Shown one piece after another: positions 1-12,900 of a stretch of DNA of 64,000 bases. Position 1 is the stretch's first letter; every line of letters starts with the position of its first letter. The stretch lies in NCBI RefSeq assembly GCF_037975245.1, contig NC_092577.1:24983398-25047397 (forward strand). Reading direction: 5' to 3'. Position numbers and translations under genes: made by a program. The notes beneath the pieces are model-generated. The model ran no database searches and was not told the DNA's origin. It saw only the letters and a list, made by a program, of their open reading frames with translations. Origin of the DNA: Apostichopus japonicus. Taxonomy: Eukaryota > Echinodermata > Holothuroidea > Aspidochirotida > Stichopodidae.

Positions 1-138
1 TTTGACCCTCTCACCTCATTAACATTCATGAGACGAGCAGCCCAAAAAATAGGGTTCTTATACTCACTATGGCGCATCTTTATACTCAGTATGACTGAAT
101 CCAAATTGTTGATGATTATCATAAAAAACAAAAAGTAC

Positions 139-357
139 CTTAACTATACTGCGAGATGTTGTTGACAATTGCTTCTTCTGATGATGATATTCAGAGACTA
201 CAACGTTTTGTACAATTACAAAATCTCCATGTTTAATGTCCTCAGTGGAATTTTTTTCCCGCAAAGTAACTTTCATTTTGTCTCTCATATCTTCCGGTAC
301 TATTGTTTTCACATCCACTGCTGAACCCATTACTGAAACTTTCTGTGGACTTTCATA
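139..357 (-). CDS. Candidate internal exon, unknown protein
   Basis: A 73-codon open stretch on the minus strand is bounded by a good acceptor (TTCACAG before position 357) and a donor (AAG then GTACTTTT after position 139), both in phase 0. The peptide contains KHGDFVIVQNVVV, which alternates like beta strands and loosely recalls OB-fold proteins; that is a guess. I do not recognise the family. It could be one exon of a host gene or of a transposon. No other exon could be linked to it with confidence. Confidence 0.3.
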
Positions 358-849
358 CTGTGAAGCAACAAGACAATTTAACTTTAAAAGAGCCTATTAC
401 ATGTACACATGGTTACAATTCTTAATTGTCACCATAGTGACCCAGCACAAAAGTAATGTGAGTCTTATTGGTTATTTATGGGTTTTTTGGGGGGTCAATG
501 GGGTCTGTTGTGTTTTACATGTAAACAAATCCCTCTGAAAAGCACTCATTAGGCAGGTGCCATTTGAAATACATAATTTTGAAAATGGGCATTTAATATC
601 CATTGTGATTTTGAGGCGCACTAATAGCGCAAAGTACAAAATGTTTGTATATTTGTATTTGTATATTTTTGGGTTTTTTAAATTTACAATGTGACGGCAA
701 GTCCCCTATAAAGTCTGCGAGGCTTAACAAAGTAGGAGACTCCCCAAAAAGAAAAAAGAGAGAAAAAGAATATAATAAGAAATAATGAGAAAAGTTAATT
801 GTACCATCTACCATGATAAAATAATTTAATTCATGCAAATTGAAATTAA
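358..849. other. Non-coding gap
   Basis: AT-rich sequence. I see no domain, repeat or terminal structure here. Confidence 0.5.
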
Positions 850-2014
850 TAATCTTAATAAACAATCCGAAAAATCTTTATAATAATCTTCATCACAAAC
901 ATACACAAGAATAAATCCATCAATAGTGAGAAATGAAGAGTAAGAAGGCTTATTCTTAACACGAATACGAGGGCTTATAGAACCCATAGTACTTCGATGG
1001 GATAAAACTTGTGCATTATTACACTGGCGGGTTTGATGGTTGTGGATTAGTCTATTACTATAAATACAATCTTGAAAAGCTTCGGGTAGCAATCCATTCC
1101 ATGCTTTATATGCAAATGATGCAAGCTGAACTCTTATAATATCATTTACTTTTAAAAAATGTAATCTTTTGAATAATGGGCTAGTATGATCACGTGCTGC
1201 AGCATGTGAAATATGGCGGATAGCTCTCTTCTGGAGAACACATAGGTGATTAAAGTTTGTAGAATAGGTTCCTGACCAAATAGTCGTGCAATAAGTTAGT
1301 TGGGGTAAAATCAGAGTTATATACAGTGTTCTGAGTATATTTGGAGGTAAACAATGTTTTAATTTGCATATAATACCAGTATTTTTAGCCACGCTGTCAC
1401 AGGCTGCTGATATATGATCACGCCACAAAAGTTTACTGTCCATGTGTACGCCCAAGAACTTAGTAGTGTTAACCCGATTAATCATTTTACCATTCATGGT
1501 AATATTGTGATTCCATCTGAATGAGTGACTGGCATTAAACTCCATATAATTTATTTTTCTTCTATGTTACAGATAATTTGTTTCATGCAAACCAGGTGGA
1601 AAATGTAGTTAGTTCATTAGAAACAGTTTAATGTGATGAGAATAGATTTTGGGAATGGAAGAAAATATTTCTGTCGTCGGCAAATATTATTGTTTTAGCA
1701 ATATCGGAGACATTAGCGATATCATGGACATTAATTAGAAAAGGCAATGGACCTAGTATAGAACCCTGAGGAACTCCGCAAACGATATTAGCAAGTTAAG
1801 ATTTGGAATTTGTATATAAAGTGTCAAAAGCATTGGATAGGTAGAGAAATAGGCCTACACAGGTATTGTTCTTACCAAGACTATTATATATATTGTTCAC
1901 CGCATTTGCTAAAGGTAATTCTGTAAAATGGTCAGGACGAAATCCGTACTGCGCGTTATTAACAATATTATATTTACATAGAAAACTGTATATACGGTTA
2001 AACATTGTGTTCAA
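850..2014 (-). pseudogene. Decayed CR1/Jockey-like LINE reverse transcriptase
   Basis: Read on the minus strand, three pieces line up as one reverse transcriptase. 2014-1796 has the finger/palm start (QYGFRPDH, then YLSNAFDT, a decayed form of the motif-A block that usually ends SKAFDT). 1790-1660 has GVPQGSILGP (motif B) followed by FADD (motif C, about 1672-1684) in an altered frame. 1545-850 has the thumb and C-terminus (LPPNILRTLYITLILPQLTYC, split here by natural spacing, then LQKRAIRHI). Stops and frameshifts separate the pieces, so it is dead. The endonuclease and 5' part are missing, as expected after 5' truncation. Clade (CR1, Jockey or L2) is inferred from motif spelling. Confidence 0.85.
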
Positions 2015-3266
2015 TATTTTTTTTAAAGATTGTTACCCAATTACTGTCTTGTAAATGTGCTATAGAACTGGTGTTTGTGGAACCATTTAACTCTGTATGA
2101 GCATTATCAGTGAGACTATCAGAGGGCTTGTTGCTACAAAGACTTCTAGTTTGCTCATTGTTAATAGTCAGGTTTATGGGGATATATGTCTGTACAGTGT
2201 CACATTTTCTGTACACAAGAATGTGAATCCCATTGTTTTGGATACATGTAGTGTAGCTGTCTCCAAATTGGAAATTAGAATTACTAACTGCTCCACCAAA
2301 CCAATTATACAGAATCGGTTTATCATGAAAACCATCTAAATGGGCAAACATATTGTTGTGCTTCACCACTGTTGAAAAATGGTTTAGTTCAACTACAACT
2401 GATGCAGTTCAAGTAATAACCACACTTAAATACATTGACATATTCATAAATGTGCAGAGGAGGGTTTTGATAGTTGAAGAGTTATATGAGGTTCTCCACT
2501 CAAAACAGTACTCTTCTTGTGCAACAAACAGGTAATTTAGAATTTATGTAAACGCCAACTTGTTTTTCTATAACTTGATCAATTAAGCCATTACACTTTG
2601 TATTGGCAGGTTGTCTCAAAGCCAAATTGTTTGCAGATATAAAACTGCTTTTTGTAGAGTAGCATGTTGAACATTGGGAAAGAGTTACATGTGATGCTGA
2701 ATTCACTTCCTCCGTCATCACACGTTTTCTACAAACCAACTAACAATTCAGCCCCCCCCCTTCCTTTTGGGGCCAAAGGCCAGTGGTTTGTCTTGAGTAA
2801 GAAAGTCCCACATAGGTTCACGCCAAGAACAGTTTGGCTTCCCAAACTTATCTCTCTGTTGAGACAGGCTACAACCTTATTAATGAGCTCCTGTGGGGTA
2901 GCTGATTCTACAAAAGGTCCAGGTCTCTACAAAACTTAAAAATTACAAAATAATAAACCTCGATTAATGAGTCAATAGCACATGAAGCCCCATGAAAATT
3001 GTGGTTTGGGCATCGTAAACCGTTTTGGAAATGAAAAAATGTTTTCTGAGAAATACATTCTAAATGTATACAGCAAACATGGAACACATAATAGGAAATA
3101 AAATTCAAGCATCTTGTTGACAACTTTGACCTGGAAATTGTTGGTTAAAACCAAGCAGTGGTCATTACTGCAACACAGGTAAATACTTTTTCAACTCCTC
3201 CGTCTAGGATATATGCTCAATGGTGCAATGGCAAATTCCAATCTTCACAGTTTCCCAAAGCTGGAA
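2015..3266. other. Gap without recognised gene
   Basis: A 123-aa open frame lies on the minus strand (1998-2369), next to the LINE remnant, but shows no recognisable motif. The rest is AT-rich with short frames. I see no terminal repeats. Confidence 0.45.
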
Positions 3267-3283
3267 GTCGTCGTCGTCGTCCT
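3267..3283 (-). repeat. Trinucleotide tail of the RTE-like LINE
   Basis: A short (ACG)n run, read on the minus strand, sits directly behind the stop codon and short 3' UTR of the adjoining LINE. Simple-repeat tails are usual for RTE-like elements. Confidence 0.7.
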
Positions 3284-5235
3284 ATGAGTCATGACTGACC
3301 CTTTGTGACCCTATTGATGATGACGTTCCAACCACTTCTATCCTGGGCATATCGGTGAGCTGCGCAGATGTTCATGCCGGTGATCTCTTTTATCCCGTCA
3401 GCCCATCGAACTTTTGGCCTACCACGTTTTCGTTGACCCTCAACATGACCTTGGGTAATGATCTTCTCCAAGTTGTCACCTTCTCTCCTAGAAATGTGTC
3501 CAAAATACTGCAGCTTGTTCTTATCTATCTTCTGACATAAGGTAACCTTCGCTCCAATTTGGTTCTTGACAAAATCATTTGACTTACGTTCCTTCCATGA
3601 TATCCTCAGCATCCTCCTCCAACACCACATTTCAAAAGCATGGATTCTCTTTCTGTCTACTGCTCCCAAAGCCCACGTCTCAGACCCATATGTAGCGATT
3701 GGAAAGACCAAAGCATTCATTATATGGATCTTGGTGTTCCTTGAGATCCCTCTGTCTTTCCAGATGTCAGTGAGGTTTATAGCAGATGATCTAGCCATGG
3801 CGAGACGCCGTCGTATTTCTTGTGAGCATCCACCATCATCCACAATCAGAGAGCCCAGGAAGTTGAAAGTGTTGACTACTTCGACATCCTCTCCATCAGC
3901 TTGAATATGATGGTCATTCTTTCCTCCACATATCATAACCTTTGTCTTCTTAACATTGAGGTACAGTCCGTATTCCTCACTGGATTGCTTGACTCTTTCA
4001 ATAAGGTCTTGAAGCTCTGCTGCTGTTCTTGCAAGTAGGGTAGTGTCGTAAGCATATCTAAGATTATTTATCTGGCGTCCTCCAATGGATACCTGTCCCA
4101 CAAAGTCATCTACAGCTAATCGCATGATGTATTCTGCGTAGATGTTAAAGAGATACGGTGACAAGATACATCCCTGGCGCACTCCTTGACCGATTGTAAA
4201 CCAGTCGCTATCACCACATTCTGTTCTAACTGTGGCCTCTTGACCTTCATACAAAGATTTTATCAGGATGATCACATGTGTAGAGAAGCCCATTTCTTTC
4301 ATGATTCTCCACAACTTATGATGTTGAACACAGTCGAAGGCTTTGCTGTAGTCAATGAAGCAGAGGAAAAGGGGTTGCTGGAACTCCGCGTTTTCCTCCA
4401 TCATATTCCTCAAGTTTCCTGTCTGATTTCTTGTCCCTCTTCCTTTTCTAAATCCAGCTTGCTCAGGTGGTAACTCACTTTCAATTTTGTTTCTTATTCT
4501 TTCCGCAATTATGTAGAGCAAGACCTTGCTTGCATGAGAGATGAGTGAGATGGTGCGGTTGTAAGCACACTCCCTTGTATCACCTTTTTTGGGTAATGGA
4601 AGAAACACTGCCCTTTTTCCAGTCCTCTGGCCAATCTTTAGTTTTCCATATCTTGTTGCACAATGTATGAATTACTGCAACTCCCTCATTGCTGCTTTCC
4701 TTAAGTAATTCTGCCTGGATATTGTCCACTCCTGGGGCTTTACCCCTCCTTAGCTTCTTCATTGCAAGCTCCACCTCGCAGAGAAGAATGTCTGGGTCAT
4801 CCTCAAATTCTTGATCTTCTTCACCCTCCTGTGTGTCATCATCTTTGGATGCATACAACTTTTCACAGTATTCCTACCATCTCGTCTTAATTTCATTTTC
4901 TTCTGTCAGGATGTTGCCATCTTCATCTTTCAGGACATTGAGCTTGGTGGTGGGTTTTGAAGTCAAAAGCTTGATGTTTTTAATCATATCCTTGGTGTTA
5001 TTTGTAGAGCTATCACGTTCCACTTCAGCACATTTTTGCTTGATGTAGTCTGATTTGTCACTCCTGATCTGCTGGAAGTCCTTCACATAAATTAAAATGG
5101 ACGACACAAACTTTGCTCTTCCCTCCTCAAAGTGAACATCCGTAGTGATCATTATCCTCTCGCATAATGGACTTGCCCACATCCTTGCATAATCAGCAAT
5201 AGTCTTCTCGCTATGCATCTTCCAGCGTTACCTAA
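3267..5235 (-). pseudogene. RTE-like LINE, 5'-truncated, three lesions
   Basis: Minus-strand remnant of an endonuclease/reverse-transcriptase polyprotein. 5218-4874 encodes the linker, 4858-4580 the start of RT (RRGKAPGVDNIQAELLK), and 4608-3289 the rest: CFIDYSKAFDCV (motif A), GVRQGCILSPYLFN (motif B), LRYAYDTTL (motif C with the first catalytic Asp replaced by Tyr), and the C-terminal block EMWCWRRMLRISW. Lesions: an in-frame TAG near 4870, a one-base frameshift near 4600, and the damaged YADD motif. The protein ends KGQS, as is common in this family, followed by a simple-repeat tail. The endonuclease is absent. RTE is my best clade guess. Confidence 0.88.
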
Positions 5236-6086
5236 CTTGTATACAAGACTTGATACCGGAGAGTTGTATTAACCATCAGCCGTTTACCGACTACATATGA
5301 ACGCTATATTCAGCAGTAGCTGGAGCGTAATAAGTGGAGATTTTATACCGTCAAGGCATCATCATTCATATCTTCGTATTCGAGCCTACATCTCGCAATT
5401 ATCAATTACAAGTTAGCGACTACGAGCAGTTGTATTCATCGTCGCCGCGAGCTACATAGCCATTACAGTACTGCATACGCGAGCGGCAGCGAGCAAGTCC
5501 AGACCAGAGCGTACTTACATAATGACTACTACTAGCGAACTAATATTACGTTTCGGACAAGTCACCGACTTAGTATATAAATAAACATATATCAGTTGGG
5601 AAGAGCAGTGAGTTACTACGAAGGACGGGTTGGAACGGAGGCTCCGTTACGTGAGCCACGTTCGACTGTACACACGTGAAGACATCGCTGGGCGCTGCCA
5701 TCTTTGTCTGGATCCGAACTTCGAGTGGACACTGCGAATTGCGGAATATCGAAGGAGAAAATAACATAAGTTTGGGGTAAGTTTATTAGTATCTTAACCT
5801 TCAACATATCCCACTGAAATTTCCGAAAAATGCCATAAAGTTTGCCGAAAGTTCCCTGCAGAATGGAAAACTCTTTTCTTCTTTTCTTCACCATATCAAA
5901 AAGTTCCAGGTCTACATCCAGGTCGCAGACACCCCATGAAAATCATTTGCTTGCAGTTCTCTTTTCTAAAGCCTGCTTGATATTTTTAATTCCGTGGTAA
6001 GAAAGGATTTCTTTTCTTTGTTGGCGTCTGGTAAATAGCTCTCCTTTGTACTTAGCAGTGCTTCTTTTAATTACTTTTCACCTACA
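5236..6086. other. Gap without recognised gene
   Basis: Short overlapping frames only (for example 5570-5894, minus), with no recognisable motif. Confidence 0.4.
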
Positions 6087-6370
6087 TCATTTAAAAAATT
6101 GGGTCCTTTTGGAGAGAATAGCGCTACTCATATGAACCGCTTCTGCATGAGTAGTTACCTTTACACCGTCCATCACCTCTGCATTCTTTATAACACTACC
6201 ATGAAAAGTTTTCTTTCCATCAGGTTCAACTGATATTTGCTCCACAGCCAAAGACAAATCAACATCCTTCAAATGGGCTATATCTCCACATGATAACAGA
6301 GACTGACTAGCATCCATGGCTGCAAATATGAAACTGCTGTCTTCATACAGAATATTTATCACAAGGTTGC
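6087..6370 (-). CDS. Candidate terminal exon, unknown protein
   Basis: A minus-strand open stretch follows an acceptor-like sequence (ATATTTGCAG, about 6350) and starts MDASQSLLSCGDIAH. It ends at a TGA at 6087. The peptide (for example GSVIKNAEVMDGVKV) is not recognised. It may belong with the exon at 139-357, as both lie on the same strand, but nothing proves this. It could also be transposon-derived. Confidence 0.25.
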
Positions 6371-6383
6371 CTCTCCATTTCAT

Positions 6384-7021
6384 TCAAATCAATTCTATCA
6401 TTTTACCTAGCCCATCCCCAATAAGGCTATTCGGGTTAAACAGTTAACTGAGTAATCAGTTAGATGGACTTATTGTGTCATAAGCATTGTACAAGCATTT
6501 CGCCCTACCTGTTGCTTCTCTGGCTTTATTAAATTTCCACTCAATGTTTTGCTATAGTCAAATTTCCACCAAAGCTATGAATGTTCTTCATTACATCACA
6601 AGGGGTTGATCACATAGTCCGGCAGAATAATTAAGTTGTCTGGCCCTTAACAATGGGCACAATGGTTGGCCTGTACTTAATAGAACAGCTTATCCCACTA
6701 TGAATAAGCTGGCCTAACCTACTATACTGCATAGTGTTCAGTAGAGTGGAATCTAGTCATGAAACACAAGTTTATCGTGGTCAGGAGAGCAAGCAGAAAG
6801 CCAGTGGGCTTGTTGTGATTCCTTGCCAATTGTGATTAAATTGATCAGCAAGGTTCTTACACTGGCTGTGGACCTACCTACCAAATATGTTAACTTAACA
6901 TGTTTACAAGTTTTTGGAAAATGTTTTTCAGATTCTGCTGTATCTTCAGTAATTATATTTAACATACTTATTCAAAACTTAAAGTGCAAATTGAACAGGG
7001 TATGAAGTGCAAGTAATGTGT
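6384..7021. other. Gap without recognised gene
   Basis: Target DNA upstream of LINE A copy A1. No motif seen. Confidence 0.45.
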
Positions 7022-7038
7022 ACTTGAAGATGAAACAT
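7022..7038 (+). repeat. Target-site duplication, LINE A1 left
   Basis: ACTTGAAGATGAAACAT occurs here and again at 21071-21087, bracketing LINE A1 across the 14 kb between. It shows that both LINE halves are one insertion. Confidence 0.9.
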
Positions 7039-8857
7039 ATAACATATATATAAAGAGTACTATTCGAGTTTGTTTACGCGTGGCAATGTCGACTTGTCGG
7101 CACAGGCTGATTTATTGAGGGGAATCTCAAAAACCGTTCCCCACGATGTCAATGATATTTTGGGGGGCGAAATAACCACTGTTGAGCTTTGGAAGGCGCT
7201 TTCGAAGATGAAGAATGGCAAGTCCCCGGGTTCGGACGGGCTTCCGAGGGAGTTCTACCGAACCTTCTGGGCAATAATAGGACCCGACATCAGAGCCGTC
7301 TTCGAGGACGCCTTCCAAAACGGACTGTTAAACCAAAGTCAACGTCTGGGCATGATTACTTTGCTGCCCAAGTCTGGGGACCCCTTGGATCCCCGTAACA
7401 AGCGTCCGATCACCTTGTTAAATGTGGACTACAAGTTGCTGGCTAAGGCTTTGTGCAACCGCCTTGCACTGGCTATGCCGCATCTTGTGGGTGATCTCCA
7501 GACTTGTGCAGTGAAGGGTCATTGCATCCAGCAGAACTTGTGGTTGATGCGCGACTTGACCGACTTTGTTATTGAGCGTGATCTGCCATGTGCATTGGTG
7601 TCTCTGGACCAGCAGAAGGCCTTTGACATGGTGGATCGCGGTTTTTTAATGAATGTATTGGAGACGTTTCAGTTGCACCCAAATTTTCGTAAATGGATTT
7701 CTGTTTTGTATCAGGAAAGTTTCAGTTCTGTTATCGTAAATGGGTTTTGTTCGGAGGTTTTTAACGTAGAGAGTGGGGTGCGCCAGGGGTGCCCTCTGTC
7801 TCCATTACTTTATGTTTTGTTTAGCGAGTCCCTCTCTCGTCTTTTGGAAAGGGACTCCAGACTTGTTCCATTCGTTGTGCCAGGGGGTGCCAAAGTGAAA
7901 TGCGCTCAATATGCAGATGACGTGACATGTGTTGTTTCGAGTCTGGGCTCCTTTCGCGCACTCTCGCAGGATTTATCTATTTTTGAGAGAGCTACCGGGG
8001 CGAAGTTGAATCCAGAAAAGACAAAGTGCCTTCGTCTTGGTAGCTGGAGATACAGAGACTTACCATTCGGTGCGTCGTGGTCGGATCAGAATATCAAAAT
8101 TAATGGTATATGGTTCGGCTACGATGCACCTGGTGATGTCACCTGGAGCGAGAGGGCTGAGGTATTTGAGAGCAGGCTCGAAACCTTTGGCACCCGCTGG
8201 CTTTCGATCCTAGGGAAAGTCACCGTAGTTAATCGTTTTGTTTCGCCCATCTTGTGGTACCCGGGCGCGGTGTATCCAATTCCGCGTCGCGTCCTAGTGC
8301 GGTTGGAGAGAGCGATATTTTCATTTATTTGGTCGGGTGGTACAGAGCTTGTCAAAAGGGCGGTAATGTACCAAAAACTGGAGAAGGGTGGGTTAGGGGT
8401 GGTTCATCTGGGAAGTAAGTTAACTTGTTTGTTATTTAAGCAGTTGTTTGTAGCGGTAACTGACCCAGGATTGCCTTGTTCATATTTTGTGCGTTTTTGG
8501 GGAGGTTTGCACCTGCGTCGATGGGTCCCGGCGCTGTTTAGCAACAGAGAACCGCATAGTAGTACTCCAAACAGGGTGGTGCGTGTCATTTGGTCCGCTC
8601 TGATTGAGTTGCCCCCTGTTGACCTGTCACGGCCGGCCCTCGTTCACAGTTCGTTGCGGGATAGGGCCTTGGGTGCAATTTTTGTACAGGGACGTCACCC
8701 TGTCGAAGTATGGCGTTCGGTGCATTCAAGGCTGAATGGTTGCAGGCTCCGTGACCTTGCATGGAGAATTGCACACGGTGCCTTGGTGACCAATCTGAAA
8801 AGGTATCACTGGCGATTGGGTGATGGACTGTGCCCGAGGACCGGCTGTGACAGCTTA
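7039..8857 (+). pseudogene. Tx1-like LINE A copy A1, left half (ORF2 reverse transcriptase)
   Basis: The frame is open from about 7049 to the transposon junction at 8858 and codes for the RT half of ORF2. Seen in order: KSPGSDGLPREFYRTFW, VSLDQQKAFDMVDR (motif A), GVRQGCPLSPLLYVLF (motif B), AQYADDVTCV (motif C), then the thumb and connection region up to CPRTGCDS. All catalytic motifs are intact. Copy A3 (40099-44977, minus) matches it closely and shows what is missing: the 5' UTR, ORF1 and endonuclease, lost by 5' truncation at about 7047. The C-terminal part resumes at 20502, beyond a DNA transposon. RT of this type copies element RNA at a nicked target. The Tx1/L1-like assignment rests on the knuckle-bearing ORF1 and APE domain of the full copies. 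Confidence 0.9.
8856..8857 (+). repeat. TA target duplication, left
   Basis: Empty-site copy A3 reads GACAGCTTAGAGAG (in LINE sense). Here GACAGCTTA precedes the transposon and TAGAGAG follows it, so exactly TA is duplicated. Confidence 0.88.
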
Positions 8858-8881
8858 CCCTGGTGGAAATTCCAGTTGAAC
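8858..8881 (+). repeat. Left terminal inverted repeat
   Basis: Begins CCCTGGTGGAAATTCC. It pairs with 20476-20499; differences at positions 5, 8 and 20 of 24. Confidence 0.88.
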
Positions 8882-9262
8882 TTTTGAACTGGGTTGAACT
8901 GGGTTCAACTGGAATTTTCTATACGGAAATTGGCCCAAATTTGAACTAGGTTGAAATGGGTGAACTGGGGTTCCCAACTGTTTCAACTATGTTTAACTGG
9001 GTCCAACTGGTTCAACTATGTTTAACTGGGTCCAACTGGGTCCAACTGGTTCAACTGTTTTACTGGGTCCAACTGGTTCAACTATGTTTAACTGGGTCCA
9101 ACTGGGTCCAACTGGTTCAACTGTTTTACTGGGTCAACTATGTTTTACTGGGTCCAACTGGTTCAACTATGTTTTACTGGGTTCAACTGGGTCAACTATG
9201 TTTTACTACTAATATTTTTAAATAGGTTGAACTGGGATTCTCAACTGGTCCAATACTCGACC
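8882..9262 (+). repeat. Left subterminal repeat array
   Basis: About 20 imperfect copies of a short unit of the form GGGTCCAACTGGTTCAACT, mixed with TATGTTTTACTGGGT spacers. The same units occur near the right end on the opposite strand. In CACTA elements such subterminal arrays bind the element's DNA-binding protein; that role here is inferred. Confidence 0.85.
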
Positions 9263-9944
9263 CGGTTGGGATCCCCCTAAGGGTTTAAATTTAAAGGTTA
9301 TTTGGTAAAAGAGCTCAGTATTACATATGACAATTGAATAGATAAGCTTAAATTCATGAATAGAAGGATGCCAACATATGTTGTTTGTAGAACTAAATAT
9401 ACTGTATTAAGAAAATGTGAAATCTACTACAATTTAAAAAAAACATGACATTGACGAGTAAAATTTGCTGAAACCTATTTTAAAATTACAAATAACATAA
9501 AAGGCAAGGTGAAATATACTGGCAGGAATCTGAGGAAGTATAAGTTATGAAATACATAAGTGAGAAAGACATGACATTGTGAGAAAGTTGATAACTTATT
9601 TAAGATATACAAATAAAATAAACGGCAAGGTGAAATAAAAATTTAAAAATAGGCAAGGTGAAACATACTGAAATATACTGGCAGGAATCTGAAGTATGAG
9701 TAATGAAATAAATAATCCTATAGTGTGAATTTGAAAAAAGGTACTTAAAGATTAAAAATATGAATCGATGGAGTGTAACAGTTTTTGACAAGATATTTAA
9801 GAATATACTCGGGTTCCAAAAGCAAATGTATATATAATTTAAGTTAAAGCACACCATCGTGGCAAGGTGAACATCTCAAAAGAAGATAAAACATCCATCC
9901 CTCCCCTCCCCTCCCTAGATATTGTAGCATGTCAGACTTTGTTT
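9263..9944. other. Downstream region of the BEN gene
   Basis: AT-rich. A phrase beginning GGCAAGGTGAAATATACTGG recurs near 9510, 9610 and 9660. No coding potential recognised. Confidence 0.5.
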
Positions 9945-12900
9945 TTATTGGTCCTTTTTCCTTTGTGTCCTGTTCAAATCCATTATTTTTTCTGTTATAA
10001 ATTTTTTAAACTTCTTTTGCTCGATGGCAAATTCCTCCTTAGAAAGGTTCTGCCTCTCCAACCGATCTTCATAGCATGCTACAAAAGGAAAGAAAAAACA
10101 GATTGATTAATCAAAAATGTCTACAGCTGTAAACATATGTATACGATAGAGAAATAAAAGCTTATGTTTGTACTATGTATATATATATATTTATACATAT
10201 ATATATACATATATATATATATACATATATATATACATATATATATGTATACATATATATATATATATGTAATATATACATCATAGCTCCCAAGTTTGGA
10301 TTAGTGAGATGTGGGTCCCAGGGCTGCCAGAGTAGATCTTTACACTAAGCAGAGTCCCACTATGTTGGCAAGTAATGCATCTCAGTACATGTTAGACATG
10401 CATGTATCAACATTTTTATTGCTTGTTTAACTCATGGTTCAAAAACAGTGCAATATTATTATTAATTTTTCACTAAAGTTATCATTGCTTTATACATCAA
10501 AGAAATTATGTTAGTGCATAATGGATAACATCCACCTTAACATTTATTATCATCAAGCTAGCATAACCACATGTTTGTTTATTTCTATAATATTATTTAT
10601 GCACCAGATTTGAAATGGAATATTTGAGATGTTGCACATATATATATATATATGTGTATGTATGGCAGGTTGCTGGTTGGCATTTTGACTCATGCCCACT
10701 TGCTCAAAATTGCATGTTAGTGTTTTGCCTAGCCAAAAATAAAGAGAGTGGGTACTTAAGTTCAAAACCTCTTATTTTATGATAAGTATTGGCAGGGTTG
10801 TAGCTAAACAATGTTCAGTGGGGGTGGACCGACACCAAAGTTTGGCACGTAGTGTACCACAACATTTATTTTCCAACAAATGACTCCCAGATTGCTTGAA
10901 TATATAATATAACTCCCATGTGACTAACCGTTTTCACTTACCTTTCATAGTGTCCAACTTCACTGGGCTTAGAGGTGGCTTCGCAGCATTCCCTTTAAAG
11001 CGGTTGCAAGCTTTCCCATCGACGGACTTGTCTTTTAGTTTGTCAGACCCCCAAATTGCCACGGCCAGATTCTTGACAAAAACAGAATTTTTATTTTGCA
11101 GTTGAAGCATCTCCCATGTCTTCACTGGTAACCAAACATTTTGTCCAATGTGAACCTGCAAAAAAAAATGAAACAAAATAGTCTTCACTCTTTAAAAAAT
11201 ACACTAATTCACTTCATTTTCATTTCAGGATAAGCAGTTTTGTTCGGCTGAGCTTTGGAGAAAAAAAAACCTTGTGCATTGTCTGTGTTTGTACTCCCGT
11301 GACCTCTGAAATTATTACTGATAAACGTGTTGATATTAGCTTTGAAATAGAATCACCCGAAATTACCTAAGAATTAGGTTTGTAAAATGCTAGATTGCAT
11401 GAAGTGTGGGCCGACAATTAAACCACGCAACTAGTGCTATCTTACCACTGCATTTGTTGCTACAAGGCGTATAGTACATGGGGCAACATAATGCAACTGG
11501 TTTTCTCGACTGGTTAACCAATGAACCGGAAATGCACAGCACTAGTTTGATTGTGATTGTTTGGTGTAGTTATCTGACTCACTGACCATACTGACGTGCA
11601 CAAGCATGCTTTGTTTGTAAGCCTTTCAAACTCTCTCAATAGTTATACAGTACATGATCACTTTTTTCCAGAGGAAGAATAATTGCCTCAAGTGTTACAT
11701 TCTGCCTTAATGTTGCTTAAACATTTTTGCATTACCTTATCACCAGTGGTTTTGTACTTAGAGGGGCGATCACTTCTTTCCATCCCACAAGGTTCCTCTT
11801 CAGGGACAATTTCGGGTGAAGATGGTGGAAAGGTGGTGTGCCTGGTTGGTACTTCTTTGGAATTTCTTGGATCCTTGACATCTGATGAGGGAAAATAATA
11901 AAAAAAATATTTATATTTAATTGATATTTGAATAGATTTATGGGTGCTGATCATGGTGTTATCTACACAATATAACAACACACTATAAAAAGTTTTTCAT
12001 TTTGTTAACAGTAGATCTATAGTGTACAAATGAAGCCTTACTTGAAATTAGATCGATAGTTTAATGTTCATAATGTTCAGTGTAGGGCATCCTCACATTT
12101 GTAGCATAAACGTGTATGCTGTATACTTCACTAATGACTTTCGCAAAGTATATCATTATGCCAATAGGACACTCCATGTTTGAACAACGGTCAAGGCAAT
12201 TGGTAAATTTTGAAATATCTGTGAGCCTCTTTTGATGGTGACATCTTAAATTGGAAACCTATGTCTAAATCAACTGGTTATTTGCACAGATATGGTATAC
12301 ATAGGCTATGTACATGTAACCTTGTTAGGTACAATTTCAAAATGCTTGTTAATAAGTGAGAACCTTCAACTTAATAAAGCAATACTACCTTTCTTTTCAC
12401 AATGTGGGCAGCTCAGTTTTTCCAACAGTGCTCTCTGCAGTCGGATGTTCAAATCCTGCACTTCTTTCATCTTTGCCCCCAGTTCCTTGTTTCTTGTCAT
12501 CAGCTCTTGGTTTTTCATCTCCAGACCATGGCATTTCCTCTTCATTTCTGGTTCATCTCCAAAAACAGCACTCCTTTTTCGGCACTCAAGCCGTTCTGAC
12601 AGCAATTTCTTAAGAGAGCTGCTCTTAGCTTTTTGTTGTTCTTTTTTTTTCTCTTTCTAAAAAAACATAATGGATTCCAAATTAGAATTTATTAGCTAAA
12701 TCAACTTGATAATTTTGATAACAAGTGTTAATAGCATATAATATTTCTACATGTGGATAATAATAATTTCAAATGTTCCCATCCAGTGCCATTGTTTTAA
12801 ATAAAATATATTTTGATTGTGGGATAAATGTGGTAGACCAAAGACCAAAATATTGTAGGCCTTTTTTAATAGTACTTCGAACAGCACATTCACATATCTA

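Noticed and set aside
8956-9225. Plus-strand frames with repeated NWVQLVQL peptides
   Set aside because: These are translations of the subterminal repeat array of the DNA transposon.
10165-10275. TATA-rich stretch as a promoter
   Set aside because: A long simple AT repeat inside an intron; no gene starts nearby.
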